Part shown: positions 1-4,579 of the stretch, one piece after another | Position numbering within the stretch: position 1 is the first letter of the stretch | How the letters are laid out: the number at the start of each line of letters is the position of its first letter | Assembly: GCA_014380255.1 (NCBI GenBank) | Contig: JACMKG010000119.1 | Location: 1 to 5,951 of the forward strand | Reading direction: 5' to 3' | Length of the DNA: 5,951 nt | DNA from: Prolixibacteraceae bacterium | Lineage (GTDB): Bacteria; Bacteroidota; Bacteroidia; Bacteroidales; Prolixibacteraceae | The notes under the pieces: generated by a model | Database searches by the model: none | The model's input: the letters and a program-made list of their open reading frames with translations, nothing else | Told to the model about the DNA's origin: nothing | Program-made: the position numbers and the translations under genes

Positions 1-711
1 ATGATCATTGTTGGATCAGTGGTGGCTATCGGTATTGCCAAGATGCCTTATGGCGGATTGGGTAACAATCCTTTTAACCCTGCCCTGGTTGGCCGTGTCT
101 TTATGCTGATTTCTTTTCCAGTGCAAATGACTTCATGGCCTGCAGTAAGTGCTTCTGGTGTAGATGCTGTCACTACTGCCACGCCACTGGCTATACTCAA
201 AGAAGGATTAAAAAACGGGAAGCCTGTCAGTGAAATAGCCTCTAACCTGCCTTCCAACATGGATCTCTTTCTAGGAAACATGTCCGGATCACTGGGTGAG
301 ATTTCTGTGGCAGCCTTGCTGCTGGGAGGTTTATTCTTACTGATCCGAAAGATTATAACCTGGCATATTCCTGTTTCCATGTTACTGGGGGTAGCATTAT
401 TCTCGGGTATCTTCTGGCTGATCGATCCATTGCATTATGCTGATCCCTTGTTTCACCTGATGACCGGAGGAGTGGTGCTGGGAGCATTCTTTATGGCCAC
501 CGACATGGTTACTTCCCCCATGAATCCACGGGCTCAATTGATATTTGGGTTGGGTATTGGTGTCCTTACCGTTCTGATCAGAATATGGGGTGCCTATCCG
601 GAAGGTGTTTCATTTGCAATCCTGATTATGAATGCACTGGTTCCTTTGCTGAACCGGTTTGTTAAACCCAAACGATTCGGTGAATTACGTATCCAGACCA
701 TAAAAGGATAA
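1..711 (+). CDS. rnfD: RnfD, FMN-carrying membrane subunit of the Rnf complex (5' end missing)
   Basis: RnfD is an integral membrane subunit of the ferredoxin:NAD+ oxidoreductase (Rnf), which couples electron transfer between ferredoxin and NAD to ion movement across the inner membrane. The visible 236 residues contain the family-typical GGLGNNPFNPALVGR stretch (residues 18-32). They also contain a DAVTTATPLA motif (55-64) in which Thr61 matches the threonine that carries covalent FMN. Several hydrophobic membrane segments follow (about 98-115, 120-140, 143-168, 178-195, 200-220). Family members are about 320-350 residues, so roughly 90-100 N-terminal residues lie left of the window. The ATG at position 1 is therefore an internal Met, not the start. 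NqrB is the homologous alternative, but it is longer and the subunits downstream are Rnf-type. The stop is 3 nt before rnfG. The motif has Thr where the usual Gly of SGAT sits. Confidence 0.93.
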   Translation: MIIVGSVVAIGIAKMPYGGLGNNPFNPALVGRVFMLISFPVQMTSWPAVSASGVDAVTTATPLAILKEGLKNGKPVSEIASNLPSNMDLFLGNMSGSLGEISVAALLLGGLFLLIRKIITWHIPVSMLLGVALFSGIFWLIDPLHYADPLFHLMTGGVVLGAFFMATDMVTSPMNPRAQLIFGLGIGVLTVLIRIWGAYPEGVSFAILIMNALVPLLNRFVKPKRFGELRIQTIKG

Positions 712-714
712 GAC

Positions 715-1293
715 ATGGCAAAGAAAGAATCAACATTTAAAAACATGACGATTGCACTTTTCGTCATTACCGCTGTGGCAGGGCTAATGCTGGCATCTGT
801 TTACAGTGTGACCATAGAACCCATTGCAATCTCCCAGAAAGCAAAGATAAACAATGCCATCAAGCAGGTGAACCCTGATTTTGATGCCATTTCTGATACT
901 GTTGTAATGCCTCAGGATGGCAAGGACAGTATTATCATACACCGGCTCACCAAAGGAGGCGTACCCTCCGGATATGCTGTAGAAACCTATACAGACAAGG
1001 GTTTTAGTGGACGATTCAGCCTGATGGTTGGATTTCAGCCTGACGGTACAATCAATAACATTGAAGTGCTGGAGCACAAAGAGACCCCCGGACTTGGAAC
1101 CAAGATGGCTTTACCGGTCTTTAAAGATCAGTTTAAAGGGTTAAAGATTGCTGAACTGCCGGGAGAAAATGTGAAAGTAAAAAAAGATGGTGGTACTGTA
1201 GATGCCATTACGGCGGCCACTATCAGCAGCCGTGCTTTTTGCGATGCGGTAAACCGTGCTGATGCAATCAATAAAAAGGGAGGAAACCAATGA
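715..1293 (+). CDS. rnfG: RnfG, periplasm-facing flavoprotein subunit of the Rnf complex
   Basis: RnfG is a membrane-anchored flavoprotein that carries a covalently bound FMN and passes electrons within the Rnf complex on the outer face of the inner membrane. The 192-residue product has one N-terminal membrane segment (about 10-31) and a soluble FMN-binding domain. That domain contains EHKETPGLGTK (120-130) and the flavinylation motif DAITAATIS (163-171), with Thr169 as the expected FMN-phosphoester residue. ApbE-type flavinyltransferases attach FMN at such sites; no apbE is visible here. The length fits RnfG better than the longer NqrC. The ATG follows the rnfD stop by 3 nt with an AAAAGG stretch upstream as a modest ribosome site. 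The 3' end overlaps rnfE by 4 nt (ATGA), implying translational coupling. The usual Gly of the S/T-G-A-T motif is Ala (TAAT). Confidence 0.95.
   Translation: MAKKESTFKNMTIALFVITAVAGLMLASVYSVTIEPIAISQKAKINNAIKQVNPDFDAISDTVVMPQDGKDSIIIHRLTKGGVPSGYAVETYTDKGFSGRFSLMVGFQPDGTINNIEVLEHKETPGLGTKMALPVFKDQFKGLKIAELPGENVKVKKDGGTVDAITAATISSRAFCDAVNRADAINKKGGNQ
1278..1283 (+). promoter_or_regulatory. Ribosome binding site of rnfE (GGGAGG)
   Basis: GGGAGG lies 6 nt before the rnfE ATG at 1290, inside the end of rnfG. It is the strongest Shine-Dalgarno-like sequence in the window. It supports the start at 1290 and the ATGA overlap with the rnfG stop; the neighbouring genes have weak or no such site. Confidence 0.65.
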
Positions 1294-1880
1294 ACCAGGT
1301 TAACAATTTCACCAAAGGATTTTTCAGAGAAAATCCCATACTAGTATTATTACTTGGCACCTGCCCTACCCTTGCTGTAACTTCATCAGCTATCAATGGG
1401 CTGGGAATGGGACTGGCCACTACCTTTGTTCTTTTCATGTCGAACATCTTCATCTCTGTGGTAAAGGATTTTGTGCCCGACAAGGTACGTATTCCTGCTT
1501 TTGTGGTGGTAATTGCCAGTTTTGTAACCATTGTCGACCTGCTGATGCAAGCATACACCCCGGCACTATCCAATCAGCTGGGAATTTTTATCCCTCTGAT
1601 TGTAGTAAACTGCATCGTATTGGGAAGGGCTGAAGCATTTGCAGCCAAGAACAGCATATTTTCCTCTTTTGTTGACGGATTAGGCATGGGATTAGGTTTC
1701 ACCATGGCTTTGGCTACCATTGGCAGCATACGCGAAATTCTGGGCGCAGGATCAGTCTTTGGCCAAAAGTTTCTCAGTGAAGGAACCGATGGAATACTGG
1801 TCTTTATCCTTGCTCCGGGAGCATTTATTACGCTGGGCTTTCTGATTGCCATATTGAAAAAACTAAATAACAGATCTTAA
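1290..1880 (+). CDS. rnfE: RnfE, integral membrane subunit of the Rnf complex
   Basis: RnfE is a six-helix membrane protein that pairs with its paralogue RnfA to form the electron- and ion-conducting core of Rnf. The 196-residue product shows the family signatures NPILVLLLGTCPTLAVT (15-31) and VVNCIVLGRAEAFA (105-118). Cys25 and Cys108 sit at the positions which, in the Rnf/Nqr family, combine with the matching cysteines of the partner subunit to hold an iron-sulfur centre in the membrane. The NPILVLLLGTCPTLAVT form is RnfE-like rather than the homologous NqrD. The start is fixed by GGGAGG 6 nt upstream and by the overlap with the rnfG stop. The gene is followed after 12 nt by rnfA, as expected for the D-G-E-A order. 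No truncation or missing key residue is seen. Confidence 0.95.
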   Translation: MNQVNNFTKGFFRENPILVLLLGTCPTLAVTSSAINGLGMGLATTFVLFMSNIFISVVKDFVPDKVRIPAFVVVIASFVTIVDLLMQAYTPALSNQLGIFIPLIVVNCIVLGRAEAFAAKNSIFSSFVDGLGMGLGFTMALATIGSIREILGAGSVFGQKFLSEGTDGILVFILAPGAFITLGFLIAILKKLNNRS

Positions 1881-1892
1881 AAAAGACCGGCT

Positions 1893-2465
1893 ATGGAATA
1901 TGTATTGATCATTATATCAGCCATCTTTGTAAATAACATTGTATTGGCACAATTCCTGGGCATTTGCCCCTTCCTTGGAGTAAGTACTAAAACGGAAACC
2001 GCTATCGGCATGGGGGCTTCCGTGCTTTTTGTAATGACACTGGCAACCATCGTAACCTTTCTGGTTAACCAGTATATTCTTTTCCCTCTTAACCTGGCTT
2101 TCCTGCAAACGATATCCTTTATCCTGATCATTGCAGCCCTGGTGCAGATGCTTGAGATCATGCTTAAAAAGGTGAGCCCTGCCTTATACCAGGCTCTTGG
2201 TATTTATCTGCCCCTTATTACAACCAACTGCGCTGTACTTGGGGTAGCTATCCTGGTTATCAAGAAAAATTTCAACCTGGTCGAATCGGTTGTTTTCACT
2301 GCTGCCACTGCCGCCGGCTTTGCATTGGCCCTGGTCATCTTCTCAGGTATCCGTGAACAGATGGCTTTGGCTGATGTTCCCAAAGGCATGGCCGGAATAC
2401 CCATCGCCTTGGTTACAGCCGGCATCCTGGCTCTTGCCTTCATGGGTTTTGCAGGATTGGTTTAA
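1893..2465 (+). CDS. rnfA: RnfA, integral membrane subunit of the Rnf complex
   Basis: RnfA is the paralogue and membrane partner of RnfE in the Rnf ion-pumping ferredoxin:NAD+ oxidoreductase. The 190-residue product has about six hydrophobic segments, the signature IFVNNIVLAQFLGICPFLGVS (begins at residue 11) and the second half-motif LPLITTNCAVLGVAI (106-120). Cys25 and Cys113 match the conserved cysteines that, with those of RnfE, are taken to ligate the intramembrane iron-sulfur centre. Full length fits the family (about 190-193). The ATG at 1893 lies 12 nt after the rnfE stop with only a weak A-rich leader, which is common in Bacteroidota. No nqrF-like gene follows, which supports Rnf over Nqr. 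It is the last gene of the operon, as a terminator follows within 85 nt. Confidence 0.95.
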   Translation: MEYVLIIISAIFVNNIVLAQFLGICPFLGVSTKTETAIGMGASVLFVMTLATIVTFLVNQYILFPLNLAFLQTISFILIIAALVQMLEIMLKKVSPALYQALGIYLPLITTNCAVLGVAILVIKKNFNLVESVVFTAATAAGFALALVIFSGIREQMALADVPKGMAGIPIALVTAGILALAFMGFAGLV

Positions 2466-2489
2466 AAATTGATGAATTGTATGTATTAT

Positions 2490-2517
2490 TGCAGGCTATT
2501 ATTGACCCTGCATTTTT
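2490..2517 (+). terminator. Possible weak terminator just after rnfA
   Basis: TGCAGG (2490-2495) can pair with CCTGCA (2507-2512) around an 11-nt loop and is followed directly by TTTTT (2513-2517). The stem is short and the loop long, so it would be weak alone. It sits just before a clearly better terminator, giving a possible tandem arrangement. Confidence 0.35.
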
Positions 2518-2522
2518 AAGAT

Positions 2523-2549
2523 AAAGCAGCTGATTTTAAGCTGCTTTTT
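2523..2549 (+). terminator. Intrinsic terminator of the rnf operon
   Basis: AAAGCAGCT (2523-2531) and AGCTGCTTT (2539-2547) form a perfect 9-bp stem with a 7-nt loop. The 3' arm runs into a T-tract (2545-2549). It lies 58 nt after the rnfA stop and 12 nt before the next start codon. It should end most rnf transcripts and partly insulate the Gate gene. Since little room remains for a promoter after it, the Gate gene either relies on read-through or has a promoter overlapping this region. Confidence 0.75.
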
Positions 2550-2561
2550 ACTTTAATATCA

Positions 2562-3527
2562 ATGAAGAAAGAAAATCAACAGTTTAGAATACGCGTTGCC
2601 AATTGCGTTCATTCGGCCATCCCACAGGGAATGAATACAGCCTTATGGTTGCTAAAAATTACCATCCCGGTCTCTTTTGCAGTGTTCATGCTCGACTATT
2701 TCGGAGTCTTAAACAGGCTCGGGGAATGGCTTGCCCCCTTATTCCAGTTACTAGGCCTCTCGGGCAAGGCATCCGTAGTACTTATAACAAGTATATTTAC
2801 CAATATTTACTCGGCCATTGCTGTTATGGCCACGCTGGGTTTTGGGTACCGTGAAGGCACGATTCTGGCCGTTATGTGCCTTATTTCCCATGCCCTGATT
2901 GTTGAAACAGCCATTCAGAAAAAGACCGGTTCATCGCCCTTAAGAATGGTTATTACCCGCTTAAGCGCCAGCCTTATTTCAGCCTGGTTACTGAATATGG
3001 CTCTTCCGGCCGACACAACGGCTAACGCAGAAAATGCAATCAGTCAGGTTAAGGAATTCATACCTGAGCTGACGGGATGGACCATATCGATGGCCATTAC
3101 CACCTTGAAAATGGTTGTATTGATTAACCTGCTGCTGATATTACAGAAGCTACTGAATGAGTTTGACCTGATCAAATGGATTTTGAAGCCTTTTACACCC
3201 CTGCTGCGTTTAATGGGCTTACCCGTTAATACGGGCTTTCTGTGGATGGTTGCCTATACACTGGGACTTTCCTACGGGGGAGCCATCATGATCAGCGAGT
3301 CGAATGAAGGCAAGTTAAATAAGGAAGATGCGGATTTGCTGAATCACCACATTGCCATCTCCCATTCGCAGCTGGAAGATACCCTCTTATTTGTGGCTGT
3401 AGGGTATTCCTTCGGCATCCTGTTTTTTACCCGCATGCTGCTCTCCATGGTGTATGTATGGCTTCGCAGACTGGAACTATGGCTCAGAACAAGCCATACA
3501 GAAATAACTGTTAGCGAAAGCAGGTAA
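2562..3527 (+). CDS. Two-repeat Gate (nucleoside-recognition) family membrane protein
   Basis: This is a 321-residue polytopic membrane protein resembling the Gate / nucleoside recognition domain family (related to SpmA/SpmB and YjiG/YjiH proteins). Its substrate is unknown to me. The protein is an internal duplication. In the first half LKITIPVSFAVFMLDYFGVL (31-50), PLFQLLGLSG (59-68), YSAIAVM (83-89) and ISHALIVETAI (108-118) line up with, in the second half, LKMVVLINLLLIL (182-194), PLLRLMGLP (213-221), SYGGAIM (237-243) and ISHSQLEDTLL (266-276). The paired SH-x4-ET / SH-x4-DT motifs are the clearest repeat mark. A short hydrophilic linker (about 150-168) separates the halves. The start has no Shine-Dalgarno sequence. 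It is co-oriented with rnf but lies beyond a terminator. A role in transport or membrane signalling is inference; 'nucleoside' in the family name is not evidence of the substrate. Confidence 0.82.
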   Translation: MKKENQQFRIRVANCVHSAIPQGMNTALWLLKITIPVSFAVFMLDYFGVLNRLGEWLAPLFQLLGLSGKASVVLITSIFTNIYSAIAVMATLGFGYREGTILAVMCLISHALIVETAIQKKTGSSPLRMVITRLSASLISAWLLNMALPADTTANAENAISQVKEFIPELTGWTISMAITTLKMVVLINLLLILQKLLNEFDLIKWILKPFTPLLRLMGLPVNTGFLWMVAYTLGLSYGGAIMISESNEGKLNKEDADLLNHHIAISHSQLEDTLLFVAVGYSFGILFFTRMLLSMVYVWLRRLELWLRTSHTEITVSESR

Positions 3528-3571
3528 GAAAGAAATGTGAAGTGTTATAGGAAGGAAATCATTTACTATTA

Positions 3572-3587
3572 GACAATTTACTATTTA
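3572..3587 (+). repeat. Left arm of a perfect 16-bp inverted repeat
   Basis: GACAATTTACTATTTA here is the exact reverse complement of TAAATAGTAAATTGTC at 4021-4036, so the pair encloses 465 bp including both arms. A partial direct copy, ATTTACTATT, lies just upstream at 3561-3570. The motif is AT-rich and may be a dispersed intergenic filler sequence, but a perfect 16-mer pair in a 6-kb window is not expected by chance. Confidence 0.75.
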
Positions 3588-3642
3588 CTAGTTGGCTTCG
3601 CCATTTAATCATCCGATAGTTTAAATTTAAATAGTAAACTGT
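3573..3642. repeat. Imperfect palindrome with a 40-nt loop holding TGGCTTCGCCA
   Basis: ACAATTTACTATTTA (3573-3587) pairs with TAAATAGTAAACTGT (3628-3642) with 14 of 15 positions matching. The loop contains a second small palindrome, TGGC-TTC-GCCA (3593-3603). The left arm is shared with the perfect inverted repeat that ends at 4036, so 3628-3642 and 4021-4035 are also near-identical direct repeats (14 of 15). It could be a REP-like unit or an RNA stem-loop. No T-tract follows, so it is not a standard terminator. Confidence 0.6.
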
Positions 3643-3826
3643 ATAAAGCAGCATGATTGGATGGTTGTTGTGAAGAGCGTAACCAGGGTCTGCTGAAAAA
3701 CACTTATTGTTTTGATTTTAAAATAGTAACAACTCTATTGATGGGAATATGTGCAAGAGAAAATAACAAAAGTAGTTAAAAAGCATGCACCCCAAAGCGC
3801 CTGAACTATTCCGGGAAGTGCTTTTC

Positions 3827-3846
3827 TTTCCCCGTCAGGGGATCAA
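3827..3846 (+). repeat. Hairpin repeat copy 1 (TTTCCCCGTCAGGGGATCAA)
   Basis: CCCC (3830-3833) and GGGG (3838-3841) form a 4-bp GC stem around GTCA, followed by ATCAA. Compared with copy 2 it has one extra base in the loop. It lies 51 nt upstream of copy 2, in the same orientation. Confidence 0.65.
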
Positions 3847-3877
3847 TATCAATAGAAAAACAAGCCCCCTGAGGATG

Positions 3878-3897
3878 TTTCCCCGTAGGGGATCAAC
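3878..3897 (+). repeat. Hairpin repeat copy 2 (TTTCCCCGTAGGGGATCAAC)
   Basis: CCCC (3881-3884) and GGGG (3888-3891) flank a GTA triloop, followed by ATCAAC. The match to copy 1 covers the whole unit apart from one inserted loop base and the final base. Confidence 0.7.
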
Positions 3898-3972
3898 TTT
3901 AGAATCCGGTTGTTAATGTCCTACAGACAAACAGTCCTCCCACTTTCCTGTTTCTACTCCGAATTTCTCGGG

Positions 3973-3992
3973 GTTGATTCCCTACGGGTAAA
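3973..3992 (-). repeat. Hairpin repeat copy 3, inverted
   Basis: On the minus strand this reads TTTACCCGTAGGGAATCAAC. It keeps the CCC-GTA-GGG core and the ATCAAC tail of copy 2, with changes outside the inner stem that are compensating in position (C to A and G to A on the two sides). It continues on the minus strand into CCCCGAGAAATTCGG, which holds another small palindrome, CCGA...TCGG. Copies 2 and 3 face each other and could pair into a long stem enclosing about 75 nt. Confidence 0.65.
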
Positions 3993-4020
3993 TGCTCTTG
4001 ACGAGTTTTTAAACAGACCC

Positions 4021-4036
4021 TAAATAGTAAATTGTC
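4021..4036 (-). repeat. Right arm of the perfect 16-bp inverted repeat
   Basis: TAAATAGTAAATTGTC is the exact reverse complement of 3572-3587. It abuts the right terminal repeat of the candidate element, which ends at 4020, and a near-identical direct copy lies at 3628-3642. Removing 3588-4020 on paper would join the two arms into a 32-bp perfect palindrome. Confidence 0.75.
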
Positions 4037-4070
4037 AATCGTTTAATTGTAAATACCAATAAGTTTTACC

Positions 4071-4116
4071 AAAAAAACAGGTATCAAAAGTGAGCGTTCA
4101 CTTTCGATACCTGTTT
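4071..4116 (-). terminator. Strong intrinsic terminator of the Spy-like gene
   Basis: An 11-bp outer stem (4075-4085 with 4106-4116) continues, after one mismatch, into a 7-bp inner stem (4087-4093 with 4098-4104) around a GCGT loop. On the minus strand it is followed by seven T (complement of 4071-4077). It lies 21 nt past the stop of the minus-strand gene. On the plus strand it has only TTT after the stem, so it would be a weaker terminator for transcripts coming from the Gate gene. Confidence 0.88.
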
Positions 4117-4137
4117 CAACCAATCAAAATTCAATCT

Positions 4138-4512
4138 CTATTGACCCTGCATCCTTTTAGCTCTTTCTTCCGCTTGTTTTTGGCGGTAGGCATCCAGCTT
4201 AACACCTTGTTCGGCCGTTAAAACAGCTTTTAACTGCTTGTCGGTTTCAGCTCTCATCTTGGTCATCTCTTCGCGCATCTTATCACGGTCCATATCTCCA
4301 CTTTCACGCATCTTGGTGAAAGTTTCTGTTTGTTTTTTCTGGGCTTCAGTTACAATGGGGGTAATTTTGGCTACTTCATCCGCAGACAAACTTAAGGCAG
4401 TCGTAAGGCCTTCAATTTCTTGCTGAAGACGTGCAGCTGGATCACGTTGCTGAGCAAATCCAGATCCAATTGCCAATAAAGCTACCAAAGCCAATACTAA
4501 TAATCTTTTCAT
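4138..4512 (-). CDS. Small secreted Spy/CpxP-like helical protein
   Basis: The 124-residue product starts with a clear Sec signal peptide (MKRLL, hydrophobic run to about 18, likely cleavage after AFA at 20). The mature part of about 104 residues is highly charged and predicted helical from composition, with long Lys/Glu/Gln/Met-rich stretches. LTAEQ at 98-102 matches the LTxxQ motif of the Spy/CpxP family, and LSLSADEVAKI (40-50) looks like a degenerate first copy. Family members are periplasmic chaperones or envelope-stress sensors; that role here is inference. The helix 57-96 repeats KMR-type heptads (KMRES, KMREE, KMRAE). There is no Shine-Dalgarno sequence; the ATG is chosen because it gives a complete signal peptide. 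It lies 67 nt downstream of the GH3 gene on the same strand and has its own terminator. Confidence 0.8.
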   Translation of the reverse strand: MKRLLVLALVALLAIGSGFAQQRDPAARLQQEIEGLTTALSLSADEVAKITPIVTEAQKKQTETFTKMRESGDMDRDKMREEMTKMRAETDKQLKAVLTAEQGVKLDAYRQKQAEERAKRMQGQ

Positions 4513-4579
4513 AAGGATAAATTTTAGTTCATGTATTAGACTGCATTCTATGTAAATAGTTTAATGTGCCTGTCAACAA

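Larger units (their letters stand above)
3686..4020. mobile_element. Candidate miniature (MITE-like) element, 335 bp, no transposase
   Basis: The left end GGGTCTGCTGAAAAACAC (3686-3703) matches the reverse complement of the right end (4003-4020), which reads GGGTCTGTTTAAAAACTC, at 15 of 18 positions. The first seven bases are identical, and one further pair (A3685/T4021) extends the match outward. The interior has no coding frame but carries three hairpin repeats, one of them inverted. Ends of this length and a non-coding body suit a MITE or a deeply deleted insertion sequence. Against this, I find no convincing target-site duplication at either boundary, and the repeats match at fewer than 18 bases. 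The end sequence loosely resembles IS1182-type ends as I remember them; this is only a hint. Confidence 0.45.
3528..4137. other. 610-nt non-coding region between converging genes
   Basis: I see no credible gene here on either strand; all open frames are short and unremarkable. The stretch is mostly AT-rich with GC-rich islands. It holds several inverted repeats, a candidate miniature element (3686-4020), three copies of a hairpin repeat, and at the right end the terminator of the minus-strand gene. It lies between the 3' ends of two converging genes, where insertions are least harmful. No good terminator for the Gate gene is seen close to its stop. The only terminator-like pairing is AAAAGCA (3779-3785) with TGCTTTT (3819-3825), about 250 nt away and inside the candidate element. 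Confidence 0.8.

Noticed and set aside
1..711. Reading the first gene as complete from the ATG at position 1.
   Set aside because: The product begins inside a conserved membrane segment of RnfD and is about 90-100 residues too short, so the Met is internal.
1..2465. Interpretation as an Nqr (NADH:quinone) operon, since nqrB-C-D-E has the same relative order.
   Set aside because: Subunit lengths and signatures (RnfE NPILVLLLGTCPTLAVT, RnfA FLGICPFLGVS, 192-residue RnfG) fit Rnf, and no nqrF follows the last subunit.
2484..2491. TATTATTG resembles the Bacteroidota -7 box (TAnnTTTG) before the Gate gene.
   Set aside because: No TTTG element is found at the expected distance upstream, and any transcript from it would meet the strong terminator at 2523-2549.
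3780..3992. The repeated hairpins as a CRISPR array or a tRNA-like gene.
   Set aside because: There are only three short, unevenly spaced copies and one is inverted; no cloverleaf or regular spacer pattern can be drawn.
2501..4152. The 13-mer ATTGACCCTGCAT occurs at 2501-2513 and 4140-4152.
   Set aside because: One copy is part of an intergenic hairpin and the other is the end of a coding region. A single shared 13-mer in a 6-kb window is within chance expectation.
4530..4577. Minus-strand TTGACA, 16 nt, TACATA upstream of the Spy-like gene resembles a sigma-70 promoter.
   Set aside because: Bacteroidota mostly use a different promoter form (TTTG and TAnnTTTG), which I could not find here at proper spacing, and the region is AT-rich, so the match is weak.
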